Numbered from the stretch's first letter, positions 17,019-27,016 are shown. The stretch is 64,000 bases of DNA from Planococcus halotolerans (GCF_003289955.1 NZ_QLZR01000001.1:310001-374000); one strand, 5' to 3'. A program made the numbers and translations. Notes: generated from the sequence alone by a model not told the origin.

Positions 17019-18350
17019 TTAAAGGATCAGGTAAGCGATTGGTGTTACAAAAATCAGCGTTAAAATTACACGCTGTACCCAGATAACCACCATTTTTGGA
17101 ATCGACAACGGGATTTCTGTCGAAACAACACATGGCACCAATGCCGAGAAGAAGATGATGGAAGATACAGAAACGACCGCAATAACGAATTTCACAAGCA
17201 GGTCTGATTCTGTTACAAACAGCGCCGGCAGGAACATTTCAGCTATGCCAAGTGCGCTGGCTTTAGCAACAAGCATCGGTTCCGGCAATTGAAGCGCCCA
17301 TGTGAATGGATAGAATAGATAGGCTACCCAGTCAAAGATTGGTGTAAACTCAGCCAGTACCAGTCCCAACAAACCAATGGAAAGGATTGTCGGCAAAATT
17401 GCCATTGCCATCAAAATTCCGTCCTTCAAGTTTTGAAGCACATTATCAACCAGTCTTGGTGAACGCCCAACCGTTTCTTTAGCCTCGCTCCAAGCTGCGG
17501 TAAATCTATTGCCTTTTACTTTTTGCTCAGGCTGCGGAGTTGCATCCGGATGGTAATCGTCCTTTATTTTCGATAATGGCCAGATTCTGACTGTTACCAT
17601 TGTTACCAGGAACGTCACCACTAAAGTAACCCAGAAATACGTCAGCCACATATCCATAATATCAAGCGTTGATGCGACAACAACCATGAAAGTTGCAGAA
17701 ACAGTGGAGAAGCCGGTCGCGATGATTGCCGCTTCTTTCGCTGAATATTTTCCTTCTTTATAAACACGATTTGTAATCAATAAACCCAGCGAGTAACTGC
17801 CGACAAATGATGCAGCAGCATCTATTGCAGACCGCCCTGGCGTCTTGAAGAGCGGACGCATGATCGGCTGCAGCAAAACCCCTATGAATTCAAGCAGGCC
17901 GTAACCGACTAATAACGCCAGGAAAACTGCGCCGATCGGAACCAGCAGGCCGACCGGAATTACCAATGCATTGAAAAGAAACGGCCCCATATCAGGATCA
18001 AACAGCCAAGCAGGTCCCATGTTGAATACAATCATCAATCCTACAACTAAACCGACCACCTTGAAAACAGAAAACACTTTATCTACCGTACTCTTTTTCC
18101 AGGTTCCCGATACAAACGGATAAACCGCTCCTGCGGCAATTATTGCCAGTGCGTAATAAGGTAAGACGCCGCTGACGTTAGCGCGCAGAAAAGAAACGAT
18201 ATGATCGAGCATAATGGTGCTTTTTTCTCCGATTGTCACCGGCACAAAAAACATGAACGCACCGATAAAACTGTAAACGAAAAATTTCCACATTCCTGTA
18301 TTACTTTTCACTTCTGGAAGATCGTTTCCTTTAACCCCTTTTGTGACCAT
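17019..18350 (-). CDS. YjiH-family (nucleoside-recognition/Gate domain) membrane transporter, probable histidine or hut-linked uptake
   Basis: 443 residues, about 10-11 membrane segments. The KTPGRSAIDAAASFVGSYS stretch (about residues 192-210) and the two Gate-like halves match YjiH-family proteins, whose substrates are mostly unknown. Because it lies between hutG and hutH in the same direction, uptake of histidine or urocanate is the natural guess. ATG 18350 is chosen since AAGGGGATGGGG precedes it; the longer in-frame start overlaps hutG. It differs from HutM, the amino acid permease of the B. subtilis hut operon. Function is inferred from context only. Confidence 0.8.
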   Translation of the reverse strand: MVTKGVKGNDLPEVKSNTGMWKFFVYSFIGAFMFFVPVTIGEKSTIMLDHIVSFLRANVSGVLPYYALAIIAAGAVYPFVSGTWKKSTVDKVFSVFKVVGLVVGLMIVFNMGPAWLFDPDMGPFLFNALVIPVGLLVPIGAVFLALLVGYGLLEFIGVLLQPIMRPLFKTPGRSAIDAAASFVGSYSLGLLITNRVYKEGKYSAKEAAIIATGFSTVSATFMVVVASTLDIMDMWLTYFWVTLVVTFLVTMVTVRIWPLSKIKDDYHPDATPQPEQKVKGNRFTAAWSEAKETVGRSPRLVDNVLQNLKDGILMAMAILPTILSIGLLGLVLAEFTPIFDWVAYLFYPFTWALQLPEPMLVAKASALGIAEMFLPALFVTESDLLVKFVIAVVSVSSIIFFSALVPCVVSTEIPLSIPKMVVIWVQRVILTLIFVTPIAYLIL

Positions 18351-18373
18351 TTTCCCCATCCCCTTATAATGGA

Positions 18374-19309
18374 TTATGTTCTCATCGCAACGCCGGTCAT
18401 AAATTGCAGCCACGCATACACCCCTGTTTTGACTGTGGCTGACACATGATTATCTTTTTGCGGATCCAGACAGACAAAATCGATATGTCTCACTTTCTCC
18501 GATTTGCCTATTTCCAATAACGCTTCAAACAATTCTTCTGATTTCATTCCGCCTGGCGTAGAAGCAGGGACACCCGGAGCCACGCTGATGTCGAGTACAT
18601 CCATGTCGATTGTGGCGTAGATGCGGTCCACGTGTTCAAGCGCTTTTACCGCTTTTCGGATTGTTTCAGTCAAGCCGGCTCTTCTCGCTTCACGCATTGT
18701 CACCATCTGAATGCCTTTTTCATCTGCGTACTCAACCAGCTCTTTTGTATTGAAATAACCATGGAGACCGATGTTTACGACATCTTCTCCCTTGACCGTT
18801 TCCCCGTCAATCAATTGGCGGATCGGCGTACCGTTCGCCGGCCCTAATGCCTTTGGGTCCCGCACATCCAGATGTGTATCGAGTTGCAGAATGCCGATGC
18901 GTTCACGGGAAAATGCTTTTTTCACCCCTCTGACCGCGCAAGCAGTCGTCGAATGGTCGCCGCCGATCATGCAAGTCAGTTTACTGTCTGCCAGACCTTC
19001 CACAGTTTCTTCGATTCGGCGGTGCGATTCCTTGATGTTCGTTGTGTGCATAGCGACATCTCCTGCATCACGCACAGAAACTTTTGTCAGATCGATTCGT
19101 TCGTCCAAGTTATAGGCGGCAAAGCCTTTCCACATTTTACGGAAAGCCTCGGGATATTCAGAAGCCGCCGAAGCGGAGATGGACGAACGCGAGAGCGGCG
19201 CGCCGAAAAGGACGACATCCGCTTCACCCTCCTGTTTCACCCAATGATGCACATGAGTGACTCTTTCCGCCGGCTGCCAAGTCCATTCCGGTCTTTTCAA
19301 ATAACTCAT
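18374..19309 (-). CDS. hutG: Formimidoylglutamase
   Basis: 311 residues of the arginase/ureohydrolase fold. Binuclear Mn ligands are visible in IGGDHSTT, LDTHLDVR and ATIDMDVLD. It hydrolyses N-formimidoylglutamate to glutamate and formamide, the last hut step. The ATG at 19309 overlaps the hutI stop as ATGA and follows AAGGTGG. The DTH in place of the common DAH at the second metal motif is a minor variation. Operon position after hutI confirms the assignment over arginase or agmatinase. Confidence 0.95.
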   Translation of the reverse strand: MSYLKRPEWTWQPAERVTHVHHWVKQEGEADVVLFGAPLSRSSISASAASEYPEAFRKMWKGFAAYNLDERIDLTKVSVRDAGDVAMHTTNIKESHRRIEETVEGLADSKLTCMIGGDHSTTACAVRGVKKAFSRERIGILQLDTHLDVRDPKALGPANGTPIRQLIDGETVKGEDVVNIGLHGYFNTKELVEYADEKGIQMVTMREARRAGLTETIRKAVKALEHVDRIYATIDMDVLDISVAPGVPASTPGGMKSEELFEALLEIGKSEKVRHIDFVCLDPQKDNHVSATVKTGVYAWLQFMTGVAMRT

Positions 19310-20553
19310 CCAACCACCTTCTCTCCATTTTTCCAAACCGATTCAACATGATTCACACCGAATAAATACTGGAGTTCCTGATACGATTTCACTTTCCATA
19401 AAACGATATCTGCCTTTTTACCTACTTCAATCGATCCTGCCCGGTCTTCACGTTTTATTGCGCAAGCTGCATTATAGGTGGCTGCCACTAAAGCCTCTGC
19501 CGGCGTCAGGCGCATCGAAATGCAGGCCAGGTTCATGACGAGCGGCATTGAAACGGTCGGCGATGACCCTGGATTGCAGTCAGTCGAAATTGCAACCGCT
19601 ACTCCCGAATCGATCATTTTACGCCCCTGTGCCGCTTCTTCGCGGAGATAAAGGGCTGTTGCAGGAAGAAGACAGGCAATAACGCCGGCATCCGCCATTG
19701 CTTCAATGCCTTCATCGGAAGCTTTCAACAGATGCTCCGCTGAAATGGCGCCGACTTTCGCAGCCAGTTCCGCTCCGCCATATGAAACGATTTCATCGGC
19801 GTGGATTTTGGGCGTCAGACCGTGTTTTTTACCCGCTTCCAGAATGCGCTCGGATTGTTCCGGTGTGTAGACATTTTTTTCACAGAAAACATCATTGAAC
19901 TCCGCCAGCTCAGCAACTTCCGGCAGCATTGTTTCTATTAAATAATCGACGAAATCATCTTCTTTTCCTTTGTATTCAGACGGCACCGCATGCGCGCCCA
20001 TGAATGTTGACACAAGGTCAATCGGATGTTCCGCATTCAACTTCTTCATCACTTTCAATTGCTTCAGCTCTGTTTCCAGATTCATGCCGTAGCCGCTTTT
20101 TCCTTCAACCGTCGTAACACCGTGTTCGAGGAAAGAATCAAGCCGTTTCGTCGTCTGCTCCACCAATTCCTCTTCCGTCGCTTCACGGGTCATGCGCATC
20201 GTGGCATGTATTCCGCCGCCGGCATTCATAATGTCCATATAGGAAACTCCCTGCAGCCGTTTTTCGAATTCGCCTTCGCGGCTTCCGCCATACGCAACAT
20301 GCGTATGCGGATCGACCAGCCCCGGCGTCACCAATTGCCCTTTGGCATCGATGACTTCAGCGTCAGCTGATCGGTCAGCGAATTTCTTTTCCAATTCGGC
20401 TGTTGTGCCTACTGCTGCTATTTTTCCGTCCTCCAGCCAGACACTGCCGTCTTCAATCAATCCAAGTTCGCTCATCGCTTCTTTAGATCTTGGGCCTTGC
20501 TGGCCTTTAATTGTTGCAAGCTGTGCATGCTTAATCCAAACTGATTTAGTCAT
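19306..20553 (-). CDS. hutI: Imidazolonepropionase
   Basis: 415 residues of the amidohydrolase superfamily. The metal-binding HxH lies in [13 protein letters not shown] (about residue 80); further metal and active-site positions are seen in [16 protein letters not shown] and [11 protein letters not shown]. It opens the imidazolone ring to give N-formimidoylglutamate. I take ATG 20553; a GTG at 20568 is in frame but lies on the AAAGGTGG site. It overlaps the end of hutU by 8 bases. Confidence 0.96.
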   Translation of the reverse strand: MTKSVWIKHAQLATIKGQQGPRSKEAMSELGLIEDGSVWLEDGKIAAVGTTAELEKKFADRSADAEVIDAKGQLVTPGLVDPHTHVAYGGSREGEFEKRLQGVSYMDIMNAGGGIHATMRMTREATEEELVEQTTKRLDSFLEHGVTTVEGKSGYGMNLETELKQLKVMKKLNAEHPIDLVSTFMGAHAVPSEYKGKEDDFVDYLIETMLPEVAELAEFNDVFCEKNVYTPEQSERILEAGKKHGLTPKIHADEIVSYGGAELAAKVGAISAEHLLKASDEGIEAMADAGVIACLLPATALYLREEAAQGRKMIDSGVAVAISTDCNPGSSPTVSMPLVMNLACISMRLTPAEALVAATYNAACAIKREDRAGSIEVGKKADIVLWKVKSYQELQYLFGVNHVESVWKNGEKVVG

Positions 20554-22228
20554 TTTTCTGGTTTCCACCTTTCATCATCGGAATGTTAACGCCTTTTTCA
20601 CGCGCTGTTTTTTCGGCAATATCATAGCCGGCATCAACGTGGCGCGCTACTCCCATTCCAGGATCTGTCGTCAATACCCGCTCCAGACGCGCTTCGGCAT
20701 CTTTCGTGCCATCCGCAACTATGACCATACCCGAGTGTATGGAATAACCCATGCCGACACCGCCGCCGTGATGAAGCGAAACCCATGTCGCACCGCCGAC
20801 CGCGTTGACCATTGCGTTAAGGATCGGCCAGTCAGCAACAACATCCGAGCCGTCTTTCATCGATTCCGTTTCGCGGTTTGGCGATGCCACAGAACCGGAG
20901 TCCAAGTGGTCGCGGCCGATAACAATCGGTGCGCTCAACTCGCCGCTTGCCACCATATCGTTGATGATTTTACCAAAGCGGGCACGTTCACCGTAACCGA
21001 GCCAGCAGATCCGTGCAGGCAATCCCTGGAACTGGATCTTCTCCTGTGCCATCTTGATCCAATTGCAAAGATGCGTATTGTAGCTGAACTCACGAAGAAT
21101 CACTTCATCCGTCTTGCGGATATCTTCCGGATCGCCGGATAATGCCACCCAGCGGAACGGACCTTTGCCTTCACAGAATTGAGGACGGATATAAGCCGGC
21201 ACAAATCCAGGGAAATCGAAAGCATTTTCGATGCCTTCGTCTTTTGCGACCTGGCGGATATTATTGCCATAATCAAATGTAATGGCCCCTTGTTCTTTCA
21301 TTTCCAGCATTGAACGAACATGCTGCGCCATCGACGCTTTCGATAGCTTCACATATTCCGATGGATCCCTTTCGCGCAGAGCAGCTGCGTCCTCCAGCGA
21401 CATTTTTGACGGGATATAGCCGTTCAAAGGGTCATGCGCTGAAGTCTGATCAGTAAGGACGTCCGGCGTGAAGCCTCTTTGGATCATTTGCGGCAGAACA
21501 TCCGCTGCATTGCCCAGCAAGCCGATGGATAACGCGCGCCCTTCCTGTTTCGCTTCTTCAGCCATTCGGATCGCTTCATCAAGTGAATCCGTCTTCACGT
21601 CTGTATAGCGCGTAGCGATTCGGCGATCGATGCGTGTCTCATCCACTTCGATGCCGATGCAGACACCGCCAGCCATCGTGACCGCCAATGGCTGTGCGCC
21701 GCCCATGCCGCCAAGACCTGCCGTCAGCGTGATAGTCCCTTTCAACGACTCCCCAAAATGCTGTTTCGCAAGTTCCGCAAAAGTTTCATAGGTTCCTTGC
21801 ACGATTCCCTGTGAACCGATATAAATCCAGCTGCCCGCTGTCATCTGGCCGTACATCATCAACCCTTTCTTATCGAGTTCATGGAACGTTTCCCAATTGG
21901 CGTATGCAGGAACAATGTTTGAATTGGCAATCAAAACCCTCGGTGCATTTTCATGTGTTTTGAAAATGGCGACCGGTTTGCCCGACTGCACCATCAGCGT
22001 TTCGTCATTCTCCAGTTCTTTCAGCGACCGGACGATGGCGTCAAAACTCTCCCAATTTCTTGCCGCTTTGCCGATGCCGCCGTATACAACCAAATCCTCC
22101 GGTCGTTCCGCTACATCCGGATCCAGATTATTCATCAGCATGCGCAATGCCGCTTCCTGCTGCCATCCTTTTGTATTAAGCTTTGTGCCTGTATATTGGA
22201 TTACTTTTTGTTCTGAAACCGTTTTCAT
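20546..22228 (-). CDS. hutU: Urocanate hydratase
   Basis: 560 residues, typical of urocanase. The NAD+-binding motif [18 protein letters not shown] (about residues 170-187) and the region [15 protein letters not shown] are family signatures; NAD+ is a tightly bound cofactor acting as electrophile. Converts urocanate to imidazolonepropionate. ATG 22228 follows AAGGAGGAG. First structural gene of the hut operon, with a cre box over its first codons and an AT-rich upstream region lacking a good -35, as expected for an activator-dependent promoter. Confidence 0.97.
   Translation of the reverse strand: MKTVSEQKVIQYTGTKLNTKGWQQEAALRMLMNNLDPDVAERPEDLVVYGGIGKAARNWESFDAIVRSLKELENDETLMVQSGKPVAIFKTHENAPRVLIANSNIVPAYANWETFHELDKKGLMMYGQMTAGSWIYIGSQGIVQGTYETFAELAKQHFGESLKGTITLTAGLGGMGGAQPLAVTMAGGVCIGIEVDETRIDRRIATRYTDVKTDSLDEAIRMAEEAKQEGRALSIGLLGNAADVLPQMIQRGFTPDVLTDQTSAHDPLNGYIPSKMSLEDAAALRERDPSEYVKLSKASMAQHVRSMLEMKEQGAITFDYGNNIRQVAKDEGIENAFDFPGFVPAYIRPQFCEGKGPFRWVALSGDPEDIRKTDEVILREFSYNTHLCNWIKMAQEKIQFQGLPARICWLGYGERARFGKIINDMVASGELSAPIVIGRDHLDSGSVASPNRETESMKDGSDVVADWPILNAMVNAVGGATWVSLHHGGGVGMGYSIHSGMVIVADGTKDAEARLERVLTTDPGMGVARHVDAGYDIAEKTAREKGVNIPMMKGGNQKND
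22214..22227. promoter_or_regulatory. cre box (CcpA site) at the hutU start codon
   Basis: TGAAAACGGTTTCA on the minus strand matches every fixed position of TGWNANCGNTNWCA and begins at the second base of the hutU ATG. A CcpA roadblock at this place would give carbon catabolite repression of the hut genes. Confidence 0.7.
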
Positions 22229-22396
22229 TTCAAGCTCCTCCTTTGTCTATATTTTTATCTTATACTAATAATTCAGTTAATTATTTATAATTTATTTCAT
22301 TTCTTTTGTTTTGTTTAAATAATTTTTGATTCTCTTATTTATTTTTAGAATTATTTTATATAACTAATCATTTCATTAACATTTCGACAAATTTAA

Positions 22397-22420
22397 AACG
22401 GCTTTCCGAAGAAAGCCGTT
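22397..22420 (-). terminator. Rho-independent terminator after the AraC regulator
   Basis: AACGGCTTTC pairs with GAAAGCCGTT across the stable tetraloop TTCG (minus strand), then TTAAATTT. It touches the regulator's stop codon and insulates hutU from it. Confidence 0.9.
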
Positions 22421-23844
22421 CATTCCAATAAATGAAGTTCACCCTGCCGATACTGGGAAGGGGTCAATTTTTCATGCTTCTTATATACCGCGCTGAAATA
22501 CGAAGCGGTTCCAAAGCCGCTGAGCCGCGCCACTTCATCCAGCGGAATATCCGTTTCCTTCATCAGCCGGTTGGCTTCGCGAATGCGGATCTGCATCAGC
22601 AATTCGCTGAACTTTCGACCGTTCTGCTTTTGGAACCTGCGGCTCAATGTGCTCTTATTCATCCGCAGCTGCTCAGCACAGGCTGAGAGATTCCAATCCG
22701 GATTCCAGTAATTCGCTTCCATCAGCGCCCGGATTTCTTCCGAAGCCGGAGATTCCCCGCTTTCAGCATGCTTAACGGCCGCTGATACCACATTCACAAT
22801 GAAGTTCAATGTTGACTGGGCAATTTTATAAACAACAGGATCTTTGACGATAACTTCAAAAATTTCATGATAGCGCTGTTCCCATTGCTCATCATGCAGA
22901 TGAGCTGATTTCATATAGCGGCGCGCCTGGGCCAGCACACTCGTCAGCCGGACACGGATCATTTCAGGATCGGGGTATGGACGCGAATAGGAAAGAAACT
23001 CATTGTGCATCCAGGCGTGGATGGCGCGTGTATCTTTTTTCTCGAGCATTTCTATCCATTCACGCTGTTCAACCGGCGATAAAAACGGATCGAGCGGCTG
23101 CCAGGTGATTGGTTCATGTTCGATGACAGAAATATCATAGCCTTCATAGAAAATCAGCGAAGTCATATCCCTCGTACCCTGATAGTAATCTTTCAGCCGC
23201 ATTTGGCGGTTGGCATTGACGAAAATCGACAGATCCTCATTGGTCTCCCGTTTCCAGGATTCATAGAACATCCGGCTTTCTTCGATGCAGGACTGTTCAT
23301 CATCCGTCAAAAACGCAGCTAGAACAAAATCGGAAAAGGCAAATACCTCCGCTCCTTTATGGAATGGATAACTTTTGAGCTGTTTGCTCAATAATGGGTA
23401 GCCTGCTTTGTCAGGCAACACAAAAGCAGTTAAAGTGACAGCAGGCGTCAGTACGTCAGCATCAAAGAAATCTTCGTATCTGAGTAGCGTATGCTTCAAG
23501 CTTCCTTCATCTGTTTTTTCATTGCGCAGCTGAAAGCGGATCTGCTGCAGCTGCTTCACAAGAAGCAACGGGTCGAATGGCCGAAACAATAAATCAGCCG
23601 CTTTTCCCTTTAGAGCCCGGTAAGCTGTCATGAATGTGCGGTCGGACGACAAGCCGATCCAAGGAATGTTGCGCTGTGTATATTCCTTTTCAAGTTCGTC
23701 GTTCCATAGGTCCATATCAACCACCAGGCAATCTGCAGCATCTTCCTTGGAAAACGATACTGCAACGCCGTTCATATGCGATTCCATTACCCATTTCAAC
23801 CCTTGGGCTTCCAGCTCATTTTGCGAGATAACCACAATTTTCAC
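22420..23844 (-). CDS. AraC-family regulator with receiver-like N-terminus, probable hut regulator
   Basis: 474 residues. The last 100 residues are a two-HTH AraC domain (LSACAEQLRMNKSTLSRRF and IPLDEVARLSGFGTASYFS, then SQYRQGEL). The first 110 residues look like a response-regulator receiver (MKIVVISQNELEAQGLKWV, CLVVDMDLW, LLFRPFDPLLL), but the phosphorylation pocket is degraded: there is no acidic pair and the Lys is replaced by Arg, so phosphorylation is doubtful. A middle region of about 250 residues is unassigned. Just upstream of hutU and in the same direction, it is the likely hut activator; no hutP gene is in the window. ATG 23844 start. Confidence 0.85.
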   Translation of the reverse strand: MKIVVISQNELEAQGLKWVMESHMNGVAVSFSKEDAADCLVVDMDLWNDELEKEYTQRNIPWIGLSSDRTFMTAYRALKGKAADLLFRPFDPLLLVKQLQQIRFQLRNEKTDEGSLKHTLLRYEDFFDADVLTPAVTLTAFVLPDKAGYPLLSKQLKSYPFHKGAEVFAFSDFVLAAFLTDDEQSCIEESRMFYESWKRETNEDLSIFVNANRQMRLKDYYQGTRDMTSLIFYEGYDISVIEHEPITWQPLDPFLSPVEQREWIEMLEKKDTRAIHAWMHNEFLSYSRPYPDPEMIRVRLTSVLAQARRYMKSAHLHDEQWEQRYHEIFEVIVKDPVVYKIAQSTLNFIVNVVSAAVKHAESGESPASEEIRALMEANYWNPDWNLSACAEQLRMNKSTLSRRFQKQNGRKFSELLMQIRIREANRLMKETDIPLDEVARLSGFGTASYFSAVYKKHEKLTPSQYRQGELHLLE

Positions 23845-23868
23845 AAAGTCCCCCTCTTTCTCCGGCCA

Positions 23869-24402
23869 CTACTTCACAGGTCCCAAATGTTCAATTGGAG
23901 ACAATCTGAACTTTACTTCTCCGACAATATTTTCCTCTTTGATAAATCCAAGTATGCGGGAATCGACACTATTCAGGCGGTTATCGCCCAGCACAAAATA
24001 ATAGCCCGCAGGCACAGTCACTGCCGCAAAATCTTCCGTCAGCTGACTGTATCCCAATTGTTCGGCCACTTTCCTGTTTTGCTCAAGATAAGGTTCGTCT
24101 GTCTCTATGCCATTAATATATAGGTGGTCGTTGTTCATTTCCACCACGTCACCCGGAATTCCAACTACACGTTTCAAATAATTTCTATCCTCAGCCACTT
24201 TGAACACAATCATATCGGAATGTTCGATTTCACTTATTTTCATCAGTATGATGCGGTCATTTTCCTCAAATGTCGGCATCATCGACTTGCCGTGCACTTC
24301 AACTGGTTCAAATATGAATTGCCGGGCACTCAGAACGACCAATGAGGCTAAAATGATCACTTTCATCCAGGCAATCAACCGCTCAGAAGGTTCTTCAATC
24401 AA
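23869..24402 (-). CDS. Type I signal peptidase
   Basis: 177 residues from the chosen start. One N-terminal membrane segment (about residues 13-29), catalytic Ser40 in GKSMMPT, catalytic Lys77 in NYLKRVVGIPGD and the box GDNRLNSVDSR are all present, as in Bacillus SipS. It removes signal peptides from secreted proteins at the outer face of the membrane. The start is probably TTG 24402: AAGGAGG lies eight bases before it. In-frame ATG codons at 24438, 24441 and 24468 give a longer protein but have no visible ribosome-binding site. Next to the AraC gene, 24 bases apart; no functional link is obvious. Confidence 0.92.
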   Translation of the reverse strand: MIEEPSERLIAWMKVIILASLVVLSARQFIFEPVEVHGKSMMPTFEENDRIILMKISEIEHSDMIVFKVAEDRNYLKRVVGIPGDVVEMNNDHLYINGIETDEPYLEQNRKVAEQLGYSQLTEDFAAVTVPAGYYFVLGDNRLNSVDSRILGFIKEENIVGEVKFRLSPIEHLGPVK

Positions 24403-24537
24403 ATCAGCTTCCTCCTTCAATGCCACTTTGTTTTCTCTCATCATACTATACTGCTGAACTGGGCGCATCCGGGGTTTTGCTATTCAAAGGGGCAGTTGCT
24501 ACAATTAACTAAATAGTAAGAAAAGGAGTGATTTTCT

Positions 24538-25446
24538 GTGCATAAACTGTCCAACGATGATGTTATTTATTCTTTTTCAAGAAAAAACCCTCCCGTACTC
24601 CGTGTGAATTCCGGCGATACGGTCAGTATTGATACCTACGACTGTTTCACTAATCAGATCCAGTCAGCCGATCAGGAAGTGGAAGCAATCGACTGGAACC
24701 GCATTAATCCCGCAACAGGACCCGTCTACGTAGAAGGTGCGGTTGCCGGCGACTTGCTCAAAGTGACGATTGACGAACTTGAAATCGGCAATCAGGGCGT
24801 CATGGTAACGGGGCCGGACCTCGGTGTTATTGGTCACCGCATGGAAGCGATGGAATCCAAAATCATTCCGATTGAAAACGGCAAAGCCATCTTCAATGAA
24901 AAATTGCATCTGCCGTTGAACCCGATGATTGGTGTCATCGGTGTTGCCCCTGAAGGCGAACCGGTTTCCTGCGGCACCCCTGGTGCACATGGCGGCAATA
25001 TGGATACCAAGCACATCACACAAGGCGCTACTTTGTATTTCCCAGTCTTTGCAGAAGGCGCTTTGTTTGCTCTCGGTGATTTTCATGCCGCCATGGGTGA
25101 CGGAGAAGTCAGTGTTTCCGGAATAGAAGTTCCTGGGCGCGCCACGGTCACACTTGAAGTGGTGAAAGGGTTCCATTCAAAATTCCCTGTGCTGATCAAT
25201 AGCGAAGGGGTTTCTCTTCTAGTCTCAGCAATGACGCTCGATGAAGCAGTGAAAGTTGCAACCGAAGAAATGATCGATCTTTTATTGCCTTACACAGATT
25301 TAAGTGTAAGTGAGATGACCATGCTGATGAGTGCGGCTGGCGAGGCGCAGATCAGCCAGGTTGTCGATCCACTGGTGACTGCCCGTTTCTTCGTTCCACA
25401 GCATATATTGGACTCATTAGAGATTAAGTTATTCAACCAGGTATAA
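24538..25446 (+). CDS. Acetamidase/formamidase family protein
   Basis: 302 residues beginning with GTG at 24538 after AAAGGAG. Family marks are VNSGDTVSIDTYDCF, NPATGPVYVEGAVAGDLL, CGTPGAHGGNMDTKHI (about residues 142-157) and FALGDFHAAMGDGEVS. Members hydrolyse formamide or acetamide to ammonia and the acid. Since hutG releases formamide and the hut genes lie nearby, the enzyme could extract the remaining nitrogen of histidine, but it is on the opposite strand and in its own unit, so this is only a suggestion. Confidence 0.9.
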   Translation: MHKLSNDDVIYSFSRKNPPVLRVNSGDTVSIDTYDCFTNQIQSADQEVEAIDWNRINPATGPVYVEGAVAGDLLKVTIDELEIGNQGVMVTGPDLGVIGHRMEAMESKIIPIENGKAIFNEKLHLPLNPMIGVIGVAPEGEPVSCGTPGAHGGNMDTKHITQGATLYFPVFAEGALFALGDFHAAMGDGEVSVSGIEVPGRATVTLEVVKGFHSKFPVLINSEGVSLLVSAMTLDEAVKVATEEMIDLLLPYTDLSVSEMTMLMSAAGEAQISQVVDPLVTARFFVPQHILDSLEIKLFNQV

Positions 25447-25553
25447 AGAATCACTTGTTGATGGTTTTCGTGTCAAATGGACGTCAGAATCGTCGGACTT
25501 TTGAGCGAAACTGCAATGTATGGTACACTCAAGAAAAAATGTAGGTGATTAGA

Positions 25554-26576
25554 ATGGTAGGAAGAAATGATCCATGCCCATGCGGCAGCGGAAAGAAATA
25601 CAAAAAATGTCACGGGAAAGAACAATCTGTCTCGGTAAATGACTTGGTGAACGAGGAACTATTCAAAGTGCGCCAATTGTTCTTCTCAGAAAACCCGAAT
25701 CAGGAACAGCTTGCGGATTTCCGTGAATTACAGCAGGAATGGCAGCCGCGCCTGATGAAAACAATGGCAGAAAATGATGCACAGGCATTTGTCATCGAGA
25801 ATTTTCTGTTCATGAAAAAACCTGAACTTTGGCAGGAACACCTGGATAAGCAGATTGAACTTTCCCAGCGCCCTACCACTCAGGACGTTCTGAAAAACTG
25901 GAGCGATGTAAAAGTATTTGTCGGCCAATATGTAAAAGGCGACGAAAGCTCTGCTCAATTTAAAGACGCTTTCACAGGCGAAACTTATACGATGTCCGAC
26001 CAGCCGCCGACAGACATGGAAGACGGCCAGGGCTTGCTTGCAATCCTATTGCCGGATTCACGTGTAGGTGAAGAAGGTGCTTTATTCCTTAACGGCTATT
26101 TGACCATTGTCGGCGAATTTGCTCCTTTCTTCGAGCAATTAAAAGCTGATATGAAGAAAGAAAATGCGACTGATGGCGAACGATACGTCCGTGACAATTA
26201 CTTGGCGGTCGTTGAAAGCATCGTCAAATATTCCACAGGTACTGTGGATGAAAGCATCGACCTTTCACCTGAACATCAGTCCGTCATGGACGAATTGCAA
26301 AAGCATGTACAGGAAGCCGACTTTGACGCGGAAACGGTTGATAACGTGACCAGCATCATGAACAGCTACCTGGCAAGCCAGCAGCCTAGCGTCCAAAAAC
26401 CGGAGGCACTTGTCGGCGGTTATTGGAGATTCCTGCAGGATCATGAATTGATCAAGGGACCTATGCTTGCACCGAAACAATTAAGCGAAAAATTCGGCGT
26501 GGCTTCAAGTACTATCCTGAAACGCTCGAAGGAATTCGGTTCTTATTTTGATGAGTTATTGGCGAAAGCTAAATAG
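25554..26576 (+). CDS. SEC-C metal-binding domain protein
   Basis: 340 residues. It begins with the zinc-binding SEC-C motif [15 protein letters not shown] (residues 6-20; Cys-x-Cys and Cys-His ligands), the same module found at the SecA C-terminus. The remainder is acidic and largely helical with no family I recognise; the C-terminal [19 protein letters not shown] looks like a helix-turn-helix. Such proteins may contact ribosomes or SecB-like partners, but no role is established. ATG 25554 follows TAGGTGAT; GTG 25545 is in frame but lies in that site. A terminator follows. Confidence 0.8.
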   Translation: MVGRNDPCPCGSGKKYKKCHGKEQSVSVNDLVNEELFKVRQLFFSENPNQEQLADFRELQQEWQPRLMKTMAENDAQAFVIENFLFMKKPELWQEHLDKQIELSQRPTTQDVLKNWSDVKVFVGQYVKGDESSAQFKDAFTGETYTMSDQPPTDMEDGQGLLAILLPDSRVGEEGALFLNGYLTIVGEFAPFFEQLKADMKKENATDGERYVRDNYLAVVESIVKYSTGTVDESIDLSPEHQSVMDELQKHVQEADFDAETVDNVTSIMNSYLASQQPSVQKPEALVGGYWRFLQDHELIKGPMLAPKQLSEKFGVASSTILKRSKEFGSYFDELLAKAK

Positions 26577-26580
26577 GTAT

Positions 26581-26611
26581 AAAAAAAGAGCAGCTTCAGC
26601 TGCTCTTTTTT
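26581..26611 (+). terminator. Rho-independent terminator
   Basis: GAGCAGCT (26588-26595) pairs with AGCTGCTC (26598-26605), extended by A/T pairs into a 7-T run. It follows the SEC-C gene. Confidence 0.9.
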
Positions 26612-26660
26612 TATTAAAGTATTTTTCGAGAATTAATCTTACTCAATATATCCTTCTGAA

Positions 26661-26790
26661 ACCCCTGCTCCTGCATCGCTTCGCTAGCTTCGTCGCAAAG
26701 AGTCGGCCGAACTTCCTTCGGCCTAACCCCTGCTCCTGCATCGCTTCGCTAGCTTCGTCGCAAAGAGTCGGCCGAACTTCCTTCGGCCAA
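26661..26790. repeat. 65-bp tandem duplication with GCATCGC core
   Basis: Two adjacent 65-base units (26661-26725 and 26726-26790) agree at all but about one or two positions. Each holds the core GCATCGCTTCGCTAGCTTCG, then TCGCAAAGAGTCGGCCGAA and TTCGGCC, which can fold as a hairpin. The core recurs at 34205 and 34242. A 17-base direct repeat GCTGCTCTTTTTTTATT flanks the segment (26599 and 26798). No coding function is visible. Confidence 0.9.
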
Positions 26791-26793
26791 CTC
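26765..26793. terminator. Hairpin at the end of the second repeat unit
   Basis: GAGT-GGCCGAA pairs with TTCGGCC-ACTC (26765-26776 and 26782-26793). On the plus strand a T run follows nine bases later; for the minus-strand gene at 26810 the T run is short, so it is a moderate terminator candidate. Confidence 0.45.
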
Positions 26794-26809
26794 TTCGCTG
26801 CTCTTTTTT

Positions 26810-27016
26810 TTATTTTCTCCTCCGAAACCTGACCAATATATATGCAAGGATTCCAGTGACCGCAAGGAACAGATATAACCGGATGAAGGCTGGTTCAAAC
26901 CATAATATATCTGTAAACGATACAAAGTAGTTGAGTATGGCTGCCAGCAGCAAGAGGACGGCCAATACGAAAATGACGAGCCCCGCATACCGGATAACAT
27001 TCAGGAACACTTTCAT
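26810..27016 (-). CDS. Small two-helix membrane protein
   Basis: 68 residues with two hydrophobic segments (about 9-30 and 44-62) and a basic tail RFRRRK, which by the positive-inside rule faces the cytosol. ATG 27016 follows AAAAAGGAGCG at good spacing, which supports a real gene. I do not recognise the family. Divergent from the DUF421 gene. Confidence 0.7.
   Translation of the reverse strand: MKVFLNVIRYAGLVIFVLAVLLLLAAILNYFVSFTDILWFEPAFIRLYLFLAVTGILAYILVRFRRRK

Noticed and set aside
24664..25176. Minus-strand frame of 170 codons inside the acetamidase/formamidase gene
   Set aside because: Shadow of the real gene on the other strand; residue composition is not protein-like.
26661..26790. 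CRISPR array
   Set aside because: The two units are adjacent full duplicates with no unique spacers, and no cas genes are in the window.
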